Shown here: positions 49,057 to 60,626 of the stretch, one piece after another | Numbering within the stretch: position 1 is the first letter of the stretch | How the letters are laid out: every line of letters starts with the position of its first letter | Assembly: GCA_016271365.2 (NCBI GenBank) | Contig: CM028131.1 | Coordinates: forward strand, 288,799,001 to 288,863,000 | Length of the DNA: 64,000 nucleotides | Direction: 5' to 3' | DNA from: Neoceratodus forsteri | Taxonomy: Eukaryota; Chordata; Ceratodontiformes; Ceratodontidae | Translations under genes and position numbers: made by a program | Notes under the pieces: generated by a model | What the model was told of the DNA's origin: nothing | Database searches by the model: none | What the model saw: the letters and a program-made list of their open reading frames with translations, nothing else

Positions 49057-51572
49057 TGTCGTCCCCTACCATGTCCGAGCACAAAAACAAGTGCGACTTG
49101 TGCGGCACACAAGGACGGCCATTCTCGGTGTCTCATCTGCCTAGGCCCCAACCACTTCGTGGATTCCTGTCAGCACTGCCTGAAGTTCAACGCGGCTACC
49201 CGCAGAAGAAGGCAGCAGTCCCTGGAGGCCCACATCCTAAAGAAGAAGATGTGCTCCATGGAAAAGGAGTTGAAATAGCTCCGCCAAGCTTCCACCTCCC
49301 CTGAGGGCCTGAAGAAGGAGAAGCACCGAGACCGGGACTCCTCATCCGCGATTGCAGCGACTTCGGGTGGAGTCTCCGTCCTCCAGGTAACATCCCCACC
49401 GGGGAACCGCTCCCCAACGGCCATCTTGGTGGTGTCTGAGATGGCGTCGGTCCCCCAGCTGGTTCACGCTCAGGCCAGTCAGGAGCCTCCAGTACAAAGG
49501 AGGCTTCTGCTCCCAGTAAGGCCGCCCCTGCGTGGCCTTCTGGTTCAAGCCTCTCTGGTAAGTTGGGTGTTGGCTCCACCGACATCCGCCCGGAGCTGGC
49601 CGCTAAGCCGCTTGACCCTTCAGGGCAGTGCACGGCCGTCAAGCCACCCATCAAGGGCTCTTCCCCTGCGCGGCCTTCTTCAGGCACTGGGTCCGAACAG
49701 TCGGACGTCAGCTCCTCCGACGCCTGCCTGGATCCCGCCAGCCTGTCCAGCAGTCCTAGACCACAGAGCCTATACCAGATCCTTTGGACTTATCCGGTGC
49801 TGCTGGCTCCCCGCAGCCTTCGTCGCTGGCGTCTGAGGCCCTTGCGTCTTACCAGCTGGACGTGGAGGATCCCTCTGGCCCTCCCCCGGATGCCGCTGGG
49901 GACTCTTCTGCGCCTCCATCAGGCCTCCCTCCCGGAGGTCCGGATGGCCTGACGTCAGACCCTTGGACACCGCCCCCCGTCGCCGGCCGACGTCCCCTTA
50001 CCAGACGTCACCCCAATGCTGGACCTGATGCCTGCTGGGCCACCTGTCCCTGGCCCGCCTACAGGGCCTCTTCCAGGACCTTCTACTTTGGTAGAGCCCC
50101 TGGTGCCGGATCTTACGCCTTCGTATCTGACGCCATCTTATCTGGCTCCGCAGTATCTGATGCCGCAATACCCAGTGCCTCAGTACCCGATGCCAGGCTT
50201 TCCACCGTAGGGCTACGGATACTCGCCCTACGGATACCCCCAGTATCTGTATCCCCCCCACCCCCTCAGCTGCCGGTGGATCTGAGGGAAACTCTGGCTT
50301 CTTGGTGGACTGAGGCCAAGGCTCAGCTCACCAGGGAGGTGGAGAGCTACCTCCCGACGACGGCCCCAGTCCCGGATCCTCGTCGCTGGGGTCGAGAGAC
50401 CCCTCCTCCTCCCCTAACCCCAGAGACACTGCTACATGTTCCAAGGCTTTGGGTTTGCACCTTGCTCCCTAGGGGCCATGTTCCTCCCCCGAGTGGGGAG
50501 GAGTCTTCATCTCCTTCTTCTTCAAACTCATCGGAGGACTCCGATGACAGCTGTGATCCGGATGAGCCTCGCACTCCTGACAAGCCCAGGCCCAGGACTC
50601 CTCCAAAGTCCCCTCCGGAGGATCCCTCGTTTACAGAGTTGCTTAGAAAAATCCAGGCTCTTCATCAGTGGAAGTCTCTGGAGCCGGATCCACAAAGGCA
50701 GAAGCTAGCTACCCTTTCGGATTTGCCCGAGGTCGTTCCCTCGTTATTTCCACCCTGGATCGATCCTTATGCCGACCTCATTTCCACTGTCTGGAAACAA
50801 CCGTCTGCTTTAGCCCCCCTTCCTCAGAAGGCAGATAGGCTGTATCAGGCTCCTGAGGGGGTTGACTTTCTCACGTCACACCCCAAGGCTGATTCAGTCG
50901 TGATCAGCGCCGCCCATGGCCGTTCGGCTAACCTGAAACACCTGAGCTCATCCCCACCCGATAAGGAATCCCGCCTTCTGGACCAGTATGGCAAGAAGAT
51001 CCATTCTTCTTCCACTCTGGGCATCAGAGCCTTGAACTATGTGGCTCACATGGGGGATTACCAGAAGGCTTTCCTTAGCGAGGTGGAAGCCAAGTTGGAC
51101 TCCCTTCCTCAGTCACAGACTAAACAGAAAGTGGCAGACCTGGTCCACTCCGCACGTTCAGCCAGTAGGCACATGCTGCGCACTACTTATGATGCGGTGG
51201 GCGCTTCTGAACGGCTTCGGCATTCTCCGTGAGCCTCTTCGGTGACATGCCTGGCTTGGGGGAGTCAGTGTCTGGCCCTCGAAGTACAATCCGCCATCCA
51301 GGACACCCTCCCGAGGTTCGGTGTTGTTCGGTGGTGATGTCAAGGACATCATTACCGGACTGCTAGAGAAGGGCACTGCTCTCAAGGAGGTTGACTCCAT
51401 GTACAGAGCCCCTCAAGCGCAGCGTCGTTCCTTTCGCCGTCGTGCATGGCCTAAGACAAAACCACAAGGAAAGCAGGCCAAAAAATGCCGGGCCCCTCTG
51501 ACTGCGAGACCCACCCCCACCCAAAACAGGCTGCAGGACCTCCAGTCACGGCGCTGCCTCATACCTCCCTGA
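49057..51572 (+). pseudogene. DIRS G Gag-like ORF
   Basis: It begins MSSPTMSEHKNKCDLCGTQG at 49057. After a frameshift near 49120 comes CLICLGPNHFVDSCQHCLKF, completing the zinc finger, then a charged coiled segment. The middle is Pro-rich with tandem MPQYPVPQYPMPGF units and GYSPYGYPQYLYPP (about 50140-50260). A Ser/Glu/Asp stretch (SSPSSSNSSEDSDDS) follows. The C-terminal Gag domain lies at about 50830-51230, with ADRLYQAPEGVDFLTSHPK, SPPDKESRLLDQYGKK and GIRALNYVAHMGDYQKAFLS. The basic tail is QRRSFRRRAWPKTKPQGKQA. A 482-codon open frame (49784-51232) joins several of these but swaps frames around the PQY repeats. Confidence 0.75.
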
Positions 51573-51599
51573 CTTCCTCCCTCTCCCACAGCCTGTGGC

Positions 51600-52480
51600 C
51601 GATCCAGAGGAACCAGTAGGCGAAAGATTCTCCCTATATCAGCCGGGTTGGGAGAGGATCACTTCTGACTCTTGGGTCCTCCAGCTCATAGCAGAAGGCC
51701 ACACCATCGAGTTTCTTCAGAAACCTCCCAGAACCCCCCCCAAAGTCGTCTTTTTCCTCAACACCTTCTCAGGTTTCAGGAAGAAATCTCCTCCCTTCTG
51801 TTGAAGGAGGCAGTAGAACCTGTCCCTCCCCCTCTTCAGGGAACGGGTTTCTACTCCCATTTCTTCCTTTTCCCCATGAAGACCAGAGATGTGAGGCCCA
51901 TTCTAGACCTCAGCTCCCTGAATCGGTTCATGGAGTACAAAAGGTTCAGGATGCTCTCCCTGCAGAGTCTCCTGCCTCTCCTTCGGCCGGGACAGTGGCT
52001 GTGTGCTCTGGACATGCAGGATGCGAACCTGCATATTCTTATCCGCCTTCCAACTGCAAATACCTCCAGTTTGCTTTCCAGGAGGACCACTACCAGTTCA
52101 AGGTCCTCCAATTTGGTCTTTCCTTGGCTCCCCGAGTATTCACCAAATGCCTGTCTGTGGTGGCAGCCCACCTGCATACTCAAGGAGTTCAGGTTTTCCC
52201 GTACCTGGACAATTGGCTCCTGGTGGCCCCATCCAGGGAGGTACTCTTGCGTTCCCTTTGTCTTACCAGGCAGGTTTTTACCAGCCTGGGTATTACCATC
52301 AACCAGGCAAAATCCCATTTGATTCCATCGCAACACCTCCAGTTTATCGGGGTGATTCTGGACACGACTACTGGCATGGCCTTTCTACCTCCGGACAGGG
52401 TGGCCACCCTCCAGGCTCAGGCAAGCCACTTGTCCTCCCACAGGCCGGTTACCGCCAGGTTGGTCCTTCACCTCCTAGGG
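51600..52480 (+). pseudogene. DIRS G reverse transcriptase, active-site motif altered
   Basis: ERFSLYQPGWERITSDSWVL gives the leader. VRPILDLSSLNRFMEYKRF and QWLCALDMQDANLHI are the palm start, with a frame change near 51995-52030. Then come DHYQFKVLQFGLSLAPRVF and YLDNWLLVAPS, where the second Asp of YLDD is Asn (codons 52202-52213), followed by QFIGVILDTTTGMAFLPPDR. One of the two metal-binding aspartates of the active site is therefore lost. Otherwise the domain is well preserved. Confidence 0.88.
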
Positions 52481-53045
52481 CTCATGGCGGCTGCAATTCC
52501 AACAATTCCGCGCTCACGGCTCCACATGAGAATCCCTCAGTGGACTCTTCGGTCTCAGTGGGATCAATTGGTCGATGACCTGGACCAAGAGGTGCTAGTC
52601 TCGACCCCAATGCTTCGGGATTTTCACTGGTGGTTGGTTCAGGAGAAGCTTTGTCGGGGAGTTCCCTTCTGTCTTTCTCCTCCCTCCCAAATGCTGACAA
52701 CAGACGCCTCGGGCGAAGGTTGGGGAGCCCATTTGGGATCCCAGCAAACCCAGGGCTCTTGGTCCAAACTCGAGCAGACACTTCACATCAACGTGCTCAA
52801 GCTCAGAGCAGTGTTGTATGCTCTTCAAGCACTGCATCCTTTTCTGCTTCCCGGTCATCTGGCCGTCCAGACCGACAACACGAGTGTAGTCTGTACCTCA
52901 GCAAACGGGGGGAGGGGGGGAACCCGTTACCACCCTCTGTCGGGAAGCGATGTGGGTCTGGGAATGTGCACCCCTCCTCAACCTTCACCTCACGGCAGTC
53001 CACATCCCGGGAGTAGAGAATTCGTTGGCAGATCACTTGAGCCAA
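52481..53045 (+). pseudogene. DIRS G RNase H
   Basis: LLGLMAAAIPTIPRSRLHMR connects RT to RNase H. QMLTTDASGEGWGAHLG has the first Asp. LHINVLKLRAVLYALQAL has Lys where LELRA is usual, so the catalytic Glu is replaced. AVQTDNTSVVCTSANGG has the third acid. After a frameshift near 52905 (a G-rich run), VHIPGVENSLADHLSQSS has the fourth. Confidence 0.83.
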
Positions 53046-54510
53046 TCCTCGGCACAACCTCACGAGTGGGAGTTGGATCAGGAAATAGCAGACAACATCT
53101 TCCTACATTGGGGAACCCCTCAGGTCGACCTGTTCACATCCCCTATAAACGCAAAACTGCCCACCTTTTGCTCGCTCGTTCCAGGGTGTGGGCTACTCTG
53201 GAGAGACACTCTGTCTCTCGACTGGAAGGGCAGATTCGTCTATGCTTTTCCCCCAATTCCGCTGATTCCGAGGATCCTGCACAAGCTCAGCTCAGAGGCG
53301 GCCCATATGATTCTCATTGCTCCCTTCTGGCCCAAGCAAGTTTGGTTCTCTCTTCTGCAACAGTACTGAGAGGAACCTCCGACTCCTCTTCCACTTTCAC
53401 AACTCCTGTTGACCCAGGATCGGGGATCCCTGGTCTATCCCAGCCTCAAGGCCCTTCAGCTGCATGCTTGGCTCCTACAGACGTAGCACAAGCCCGCTTT
53501 GGGGTTTCCCCACAAGTGGCAGAGATTTTGGTGGAAGCCAGGAAGCCGTCCACTCGTTCCACTTATGCCATGAAATGGAAACGATTCTCCATTTGGGCTT
53601 CGTCCAAAGACCTAGAGCCTTTCTCCTGTCCTGTCGGGCGGCTGCTGGACTGCATGAGTTATCTCTTCGACCTGGGTCTCAGTCATTCCTCTTTGAAAGT
53701 TCACATGGCAGCTCTTGCTGCTTATATTCCCTTTGGGGACAGAACTTTCGCTCAGCTGGAGTTCGCGAAGACCTTCCTTCGAGGGGTTCTCCATCTGAGA
53801 CTCCCCCATTCGGGTTCCTGCCCCACCTTGGGATTTGAATTTTTTTCTCGAGAAGCTTACGCTGCCTCCCTTTGAGACAGCAACCTCAGCAGACCTTAAG
53901 TTCCTCTCATGGAAGACTCTCTTCCTAGTGGCCATTACTTCCGCTTGAAGAATTTCCAAGCTTCAGGCCTTGATGTGTAAAATTCCATATTTGATTTTCC
54001 ATAAGGAATGTGTGGCTCTGCGCATCAATCCTAAGTGTCCCCCTAAGGTGGTAGCGGAATCTACGTTAAACCGGTCCATTGAACTGCCTGCGTTTTTCAC
54101 ACAGCACTCCAATCATGGGGAGTATCTTTTATATACTCTGGACGTTCATCGGATTCTGAGATAGTACACCAACAGGATGAAGTATCTCAGAAAGACTGAC
54201 CAACTATTTGTTTCTTTTGCCAGCAAGAGAGAAGGCAACACTGTTTCCAAACAATGTTTGTCCAAATGGTTGGCTCATTGCATCACTGTCTGCTACGACA
54301 AGTATCACAAGACCTTGCCAGGTCAGGGATCACTCCACCAGGGGTGTCGCGGCCTCTGCTACTTGTTTCAAGAATGTGTCAGCAGCTGACATTTGCACAG
54401 CAGCAACTTGGACTTCTGTCCATACCGTTACGAAACACTACAGTTTGGACATTGCCTCTCGCCGTAGAGCCGCCTTCGGGTTGGCTGTTCTGCAAGGGCT
54501 CCTTTCTTGA
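53046..54510 (+). pseudogene. DIRS G linker and tyrosine recombinase
   Basis: The linker HEWELDQEIADNIFLHWGTP, LDWKGRFVYAFPPIPLIPRI, IAPFWPKQVWFSLLQQY is in frame 52950-53369. The recombinase starts VSPQVAEILVEARKPSTRST, then KWKRFSIWASSKDLEPF and SSLKVHMAALAAYIP. The first catalytic box has a stop just before the Arg (TSA-stop-RISKLQAL, about 53945). LPAFFTQHSNHGEYLLYTLD follows. The last frame (54208-54510) has DHSTRGVAASATC with H-x-x-R intact and AATWTSVHTVTKHYSLD with the Tyr nucleophile. Confidence 0.86.
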
Positions 54511-54591
54511 GCCCTCTTCAGCCAGAGGATCTCTTTATGAGTAGTTTCCTCCTCCCATGTGCTTCTCTTTGTTCCAGACTGCTTGGAACTC

Positions 54592-54692
54592 AGTCCTATA
54601 TGTAATTACCTACTGCAAGAGCCCTCTTGAAGTAAGATAGTACAGTTACGTAAGAACTTACTGTAACAGTAGATCTTCGAAAAAGGCTCCTG
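54592..54692 (+). repeat. Internal complementary region of DIRS G
   Basis: GTCCTATATGTAATTACCTACTGC and onward is the reverse complement of the left terminus. It meets the reverse complement of the right terminus at AAGTAAGATAGTACAGTTAC, then AGTAAGTTC-type text follows inverted. This defines the ends at 48735 and 54988. Confidence 0.9.
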
Positions 54693-54787
54693 CAGTAGGT
54701 AATGCCTTCCCACCCTCCATCCCCCTTAGTTTTTTCAGCTCCTTTTCCAGGAAGGGATATATCCACTTCTCTCTCATCTCGCCTTTT

Positions 54788-54988
54788 TGGCCCTTGGCGG
54801 GAAAGAACTGGAAGGCGGGCGTGGGGGACTGCCCCTTTATACCGATGTCGCCGGTCAGCTGACTGCTAGCTAGAAATTTTTCCATGGGGTCCTCACGCCT
54901 GCCGGCTTCGGTCCTATATGTAATTACCTACTGTAAGAGCCTCTCTCGAAGAGCTACTGTTAGGATAAGTTCTTACGTAACTGTACTT
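54788..54988 (+). repeat. Right inverted terminal repeat of DIRS G
   Basis: Reverse complement of 48735-48926 (for example GGCGGGAAAGAACTGGAAGG against CCTTCCAGTTCTTTCCCGCC). It ends TAACTGTACT at 54988. Confidence 0.88.
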
Positions 54989-55849
54989 TATGAATTATAT
55001 GTCCATGGGTACCAAGTAATAAGAGGTTAGGTTAACATTTCCCCAGACTGTATGTTATATGCTTTGAAAGCAGTTTACAAATAAGGGGCTTAATCTTTGA
55101 AGTGTTACTTTTTTGCTTACAACTCTACTCATCAGAACAAATATCTGATCTGAGACTAAGAAGGTTATGTTGCTCTATTTCTTGGTTTAAATAATCATTT
55201 TCTAATTGGTATAGTCTAGAAATACTAGATCTTAAATTATACTTTTTTTAAGAACAGACAGCCTCTGATAGAATTCATTTTGTGCTATGAATTCCTGCTG
55301 GTTAAACTGGGCTTACAATAACAATGCCTAAGGTGGGGAATATAAAATAAAACATGTTAATTTTTTGAAATGTGGGTTTGTGGATCGGGGAAGGGGGAGA
55401 CTAAATACCTTTTTGCTCCCTTGTTTCTCGAGGCTTGACTGCTGTCGGCCAGACATCAGTAATTGACTGTCTGGCATGGACGACACACGATGTAGCATTT
55501 TGAAGCCCAAGACTTAGATCTATTGGGCTCTTGAGGAGTACTGCCTGAAAGGGTGGTAAACAGACATAACCTCTCGTTCTGGCTCTTTTGTCGCCTTCAG
55601 TAGGCGGAGAGTGCTGGAGATAGAACTCTCCAAAATAGGAGAAGTTCCACATTGTGGAAGTACATTAAGATAAAAGTTGAATTTTGTATTTAGAGTTTAT
55701 TATTGTTACACAGTTTGGTTGTGTTGTTTAAAACTGTTTTGACTACTGAAGTTGAAGACATGCTTCAAGACTTAGGGAAGGGAAATGAGGATAAATAGGG
55801 AAGAACACAAAACAGCAATAAGGGAAATACAGAAAGGACAAACGGGGAT
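54989..55849 (+). other. L1 spacer after DIRS G
   Basis: AT-rich, noncoding. A GC-richer block (55380-55640) has minus-strand frames of 60-83 codons with no recognised motif. It may hold a further small insertion because it is longer than the spacer in the other L1. The stretch ends just before the ORF2 endonuclease text. Confidence 0.5.
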
Positions 55850-58800
55850 AGATAAACATGACTAAAACAGCTATAATGGTGGTGTTCTATGATGTGAATG
55901 GGCTCGCACATCCTATCAAACGAAGTAGAATGTTGTCATACATCCATAAATTGAATGCATCTTTTATATTGCTCCAAGAGACACACCTAAACAAAGAGGA
56001 GCACTCCAAATTGAAAAATGTGGGTATCAGCTAGTTATAGACTCCTCCTATAAAAAGGGCCATAGGAGGGGCACTGCAATTTTAATCCCCAATAAAATCA
56101 CCTTTGAATGGAAAGACACAATAGTAGATAGAGAGGGTAGATACATGGGAATTGAGGGTAATTTCAATGGTGCCAAGAACACATTGGTGTCCATATTCAT
56201 TCATTCAGTTTTTGTTGACCAGGTAAGTGCACTAGACAAATCCTGTCTGTTTTCAGGCACGACCCGGGGGAGGGGGATACAGATGAATGCCAACTGACCT
56301 TGAACCAGGTTAAGCTGTTGGTGGTATTTTTTTTAGTGAATGAGGGAAATTTGGCCAGGACACCAGGGAAATTCCCCTACTCTTTTCGATAAATGCCATG
56401 GGGTCTTTAACATCCACCTGAACTACCACCAGTCCAGGCAGATGGGACCTCTGTTTAACATCTCATCCAAAAGAGGGCACCTCAGAAGTGCAGTACCCCT
56501 CTCATGCTGCACTACAGTGTCAGTACTAGGATATTAACCCAAGTGCCAGATGTGGGAACTGAACCCACAGCCCTCTGATCTCCTGGCCTCAGAGGCGAGT
56601 GTGCTACCTGCTGAGCCACTGACACCATATATGCACCCCCTGGTTCTGATTTCCAGTTTTATAAGGATTTTTTTTACTGAAAATAACAGAGTGGGCAGAA
56701 GGGTGCCTGATTGTAGGGGGGAACTTAATCTTAGACTGAATGCTGCCAATGACTCCCCAACCCAAGTACTGAGAAAGGAGAACGGGACAGCTAGGAGAGT
56801 GTCTGGATTGTTAGGGGAGACAGGGCTGCTAGATGTTTGTCGGACAATGCATAAAGACAGCAGGCAATACACTTTCTTTTCTCAAGCTCATCAATTTTAT
56901 TTCAGGCTGGATTACTTTTTAGTTCCCAGAGACTCCCTTGGTATATTTAGAGATTCTTGGTTGGGGGATATCACTCTCTCTGACCATGCCCCCATTTTCC
57001 TAAAAGTGGCTTTGGGCCCAGTGAAACGCACTACATTCTGGAGGTTGAACGCATCCTTATTACAAGACAAGGATATCCAGACCTCAGTGAAAACAACAAT
57101 AGAACAAGCCATAAAAGATAATACGCCGGACGTATCGCCGGGTATACTTTGGGATACGATAAAGGCCATTATTAGAGGTAAATTTATAGTCATCTCAACC
57201 CATTTGACGAGACGGAGGGAGGAAAGAACAAAATTCTTAAAGGAACAGATGGCATCTATGGAAAAAGAACAACAACAGAAAATAGACAGGGAAAAGGGGT
57301 AGGAGGTTAGCACAATACAAAAAAGAACTCTTGGGGATACTGGATTATCAAATGGAACAGAAGCTACTTTATTTAAGACAACGGTATTACGAGGGGGGGG
57401 CCCAGAGCTTTGAGACTTTTAACTAGTAGATTACATCAGAACAGGGCAAGGGCTAGTATACCACACATCCTAGACCTAGAGAAAAATAGAGCATGGAGAC
57501 ATCAAGTAGAAGAGATTGCAGATGTCTTTAAAAAATGTTATCAAAAGTTACATACACAGGGTGCATCCCCTACAGAGCAAGAAGTTAGGACTTTCTTGGG
57601 ATCATTACAACTCCCACAGGCTAACCAGGAAGCATAGAAAATTTTATCTGCCCCAGTGACTTTGGGGGAGTTACAGTCAGCAGTCACCAGATTGAAGGTG
57701 GGCAAGTGTCCAGGGACCAGTGGCCTCCCTAATGAATTTTACAAGCAATTCAGGAAGGATATACCCACGATAGTCCTGGCAGCCTTTAACTGGGTCTAGA
57801 CTAAGGGGGGGTGAGGCAGCCCCTTCGTGGGCACAAGCAGTTATTTAATTGATTCCTAAACCGGCCAGGGACCCCATACTGTGTGCCTTTTACAAGCCAA
57901 TATCTATATTAAATACGGACTATAAGCTCCTGACCAGTATTTTAGCGAAATGTCTTGAGCAAATACTTCCTACCCTTATTCATTTAGATCAGACTGGCTT
58001 TGTGCCCGGTAGGCAAACAATGGATAATATCAGACGTTCAGTAAATATAATAGAACACTTGCAAAATAAAAATACCCCAGCTTATCTAATGTGCCTAGAT
58101 GCTGAGAAGGCCTTTGATCAAGTCTCCTGGAGTTTTTTTCGGGGTACCCTGGCCGGTTTTGGATTCCCTCTCCCTTTCATTGAATTTATTTTTAAACTGT
58201 ATGCCACACCAAAAGTACATATTAGGGCTAATGGATATTTATCTGGGGCATTTGAACTAGCAAGGGGTACTAGACAGGGGGTGTCTATTGCCCCCATACT
58301 CTTTGCACTTTATATAGAGCCCTTGGCTCAAAGCATCCGGTTAAATCAGAATATTAGTGGGGTGGAAATGGGGGGCACAGTGCATAAGCTTGCTTTATAT
58401 ACAGACAATGTCCTGTTCTACCTTGCAAACCCAGAGAGGTCCTTACCAGAGGTTTTTTCACAGATGGCAATTTTCTCAAAACTATCAGGGTACACCCTAA
58501 ATTGGAAAAAAAACTGAAGTCCTGACTCTAAGTTCACAGGTACCCCTGAGTTTTCAACAAGAATATCCCATGAAATGGGAAGGCAAGGTGGTCAAGTACC
58601 TGGGGGTCTACCTTAGTGGAGAATCATCTCTCCTTTTTGCAAACAACTACCCACCACTGATTAAAAATATAAAAGCTGACCTTCACAGGTGGGACGCCCT
58701 ACCATTCCCATTCTACTCTAGATTGCAAATTATTAAAACTTATGTGGTCCCAAGGCTTATGTACCTCTTTCAGAGTGTGCCCTGCACTATTCCAAACCAA

Positions 58801-59600
58801 GAAATGGTGGTCTGGCAGAGACTCTTGATGACTTTTTTGTAGGCAGGACGTAAACCTAGAATTTCCTTCAAAACCCTGTACCTGACCAAGAGGGATGGTG
58901 GTAGGGCCTGTCCAAACTTACAAGACTACTGGACAGTAGCCCATATGAAGATCGCACTCTTGCGTGCACATGGGCCCTATAGGGCCCATTGGCAGCAGAT
59001 AGAATTACAATACAATACAGAACACACACCCACGATGCTCATGTTCTCCCAAACAGACAGAAAGCATAAACACAGAGAGCTGCTGTCCATGGTGCACACC
59101 ACTTTATAGGGCCGGTATGCAGGCCACAGAAAGGGCTATACAGGTAGACATAGTTGGAAGTATACCTGGTGGACAAGAGACAAAAACATCCGACCAGCTA
59201 TTGAACATTCTTGGTTCCAGAGGCAAGTGGGGGGGGGTATAAGCTGCATGGCAGGTGATGCAGACAAACACCATACTGCCTTTTGAGAGCTTAGCTAGAA
59301 AATTTGGATGGAAACAGACAGTTGTAATACATTACTACCAAATAAGGGGCAGGATTAAAATTATACTTAGGAATGCAGAACTATTGGAGGATCCAAGGCC
59401 TTTCCCTGAGGTTTATGAAAAAATGAGGGCCTCCTCTAGTGGTAAAGGGGCCATTACTAAATTATACTGGAACCTGATAGCGGACAGGGCCCATACTCTA
59501 CAGGGCTGCCAACACAAATGGTTCCAGGAATCTGGAGTCAAATATCATGACTACATGTGGCAAAATATTTATTTAAGGAGCTAGAGGGTAACATCTTCAC
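55850..59600 (+). pseudogene. L1 ORF2 (copy in DIRS F): endonuclease and reverse transcriptase
   Basis: FYDVNGLAHPIKRSRMLSYI and LLQETHLNKEE open the endonuclease, which is split by a SINE (56196-56622). It resumes FQFYKDFFTENNRVG and has RLDYFLVPRDS and ITLSDHAPIFLKV. The RT then has GKCPGTSGLPNEFY, PISILNTDYKLLTSILAKCL, CLDAEKAFDQVSWSF (first Asp), RGTRQGVSIAPILFALYIEP and LYTDNVLFYL, where the usual YADD is YTDN (codons 58398-58409). GEVKYLGVYLSGE-type text follows. Many stops are present (57301, 57637, 57848, 58518, 58842). Confidence 0.85.
56196..56622 (-). mobile_element. tRNA-derived SINE inserted in L1 endonuclease
   Basis: On the minus strand from about 56622 the text reads TGGCTCAGCAGGTAG (A-box like) and, 40 bases on, GGGTTCAGTTCCCAC (B-box like), the two parts of a tRNA-type internal promoter. 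A conserved-looking body follows (GATGAGATGTTAAACAGAGG, AAGACCCCATGGCATTTATC, GTGTCCTGGCCAAATTTCCC), then a tail of ATTC repeats at about 56198-56207. The L1 reading is VSI before and YAPPGSDF after, so it inserted within the codons around TCCATAT. Short flanking CCATAT copies are the likely target duplication. The body resembles vertebrate tRNA-headed SINEs; I do not name the family. Confidence 0.72.
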
Positions 59601-60616
59601 CAATTTGGCAAGAATTTGCCTGGAAAATCAAACTTAGATAGTTTTTGACCCCCTTAAGACAAGCCAAAATGGGGCTGTTGTCTCAAGGGAAATGCTGGAG
59701 AGGATGCAGTGAACTCCAAGCTGACCTGATGCATATATTATGGTCCTGCCCACTGCTTAAAAATTACTGGGATACAATAGAACAGCACTTACAATCTTTG
59801 TTTGGGGTAGAATCACAGTTGGGCCATGCTGGGCATTACACCACAGGGAATCCAGGGAAAGGAGGAACAGTATATGTGAGACATCTTAGTTATAGCTGCC
59901 CTTAAGGCTATCACAAAGCACTGGTTGCAGAAAGACCTACTGACTCTTTCTGAATGGGTTGAACTTATAGAAAAAAATACAAACTATGGAAAGAGTGACA
60001 TACAGAATCAATCAAAGAAAGGAACAGTGCACAAATAGATGGACCCAGTGGGAATTATATAAAGAACAAGTGAAATAGACCTCTCAGGTTTTTCTTCTCG
60101 CTGGCTAGGGTTTTATCCCACATCACACACATCCTCCCACCTCCTCCCCCCACCCCCCTTCCACCTTACAGATATATATGGCTACCTCTGTGTGCTCCCT
60201 GATTGCCTTCCCTGTCCTGGTACTCTGCCAGATACTAATGCTCCACACATGGACATATGTATTTTGTAGTCATGTTCACAAGGAACAATAAGAGCAGTAA
60301 TTAATTTTACAAAATTTGAGAGATGAAGCATGTCAAAGTATTTTTTAAGTTTTATTTTATTACTGATTTTTACACGTTATTACTGAAAAGATGATACAGG
60401 ATTGTATACCGAGGGTTATTACATAGAGCAGAGGGGAAGGACCGCTGTACCTACTACCTTCTCCCTCAATTTTCTTTGTATGAAAAAATGAATATCTGTA
60501 CCATCAGTTAATTGTATTGAACGCCAGTGTAATTGTCTGGTTTATGATTGTTGCTGTTTTAACCTTGATGTAATGTAACCAACTCTTCAATTCAATAAAC
60601 AAGTATAACAAAAAAA
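59601..60616 (+). pseudogene. L1 ORF2 C-terminal end and 3' tail (copy in DIRS F)
   Basis: KCWRGCSELQADLMHILWSC, the Cys-rich tail motif, is at about 59690-59750, followed by KNYWDTIEQHLQSLFGVES. After 59905 only noncoding text remains: CT-rich, then AT-rich, with CAATAAACAAG just before the A tail at 60609. Confidence 0.75.
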
Positions 60617-60626
60617 AAGTTATTTA

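Larger units (their letters stand above)
48735..54988 (+). mobile_element. DIRS element 'G', complete termini
   Basis: This 6.25 kb element begins ATCTTACTTCAAGAGGGCTC and ends GTTCTTACGTAACTGTACT. The left inverted repeat (48735-48926) is matched by 54788-54988. An internal complementary region lies at 54592-54692. Gag, RT, RNase H and recombinase follow in order on the + strand. It landed in the spacer of an L1, with no visible duplication at ATAATG / TTATGA. Its pol is among the least broken in the window, with a 626-codon frame across RT and RNase H. Confidence 0.92.
47287..60616 (+). mobile_element. L1/Tx1-like LINE inserted in Gag of DIRS F
   Basis: It is bounded by AAGTTCTTTA (47277-47286) and AAGTTATTTA (60617-60626), a 10-base target duplication with one mismatch, and ends in a short A tail (60609-60618) after ATTCAATAAACAAG. 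Parts: GC-richer 5' leader, ORF1 (47397-48400), DIRS G insertion (48735-54988), ORF2 (55850-59900) containing a SINE (56196-56622), and the 3' tail. Joining the flanks rejoins Gag of F (SLPIIKFF to TSVPPLDKRLDKKY-type text). Confidence 0.88.

Noticed and set aside
49784..51232. A 482-codon open frame as a single intact Gag protein
   Set aside because: The PQY repeat region and the zinc finger are in other frames. The open frame mixes true and shadow segments, so I treat Gag as broken.
55401..55652. Minus-strand frame of 83 codons in the L1 spacer
   Set aside because: No motif, and short frames are common in GC-richer text.
56540..56625. A tRNA gene on the minus strand
   Set aside because: A- and B-box-like motifs are present, but the cloverleaf cannot be paired well, and the sequence continues into a SINE body with a tail. 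It is the tRNA-derived head of a SINE.
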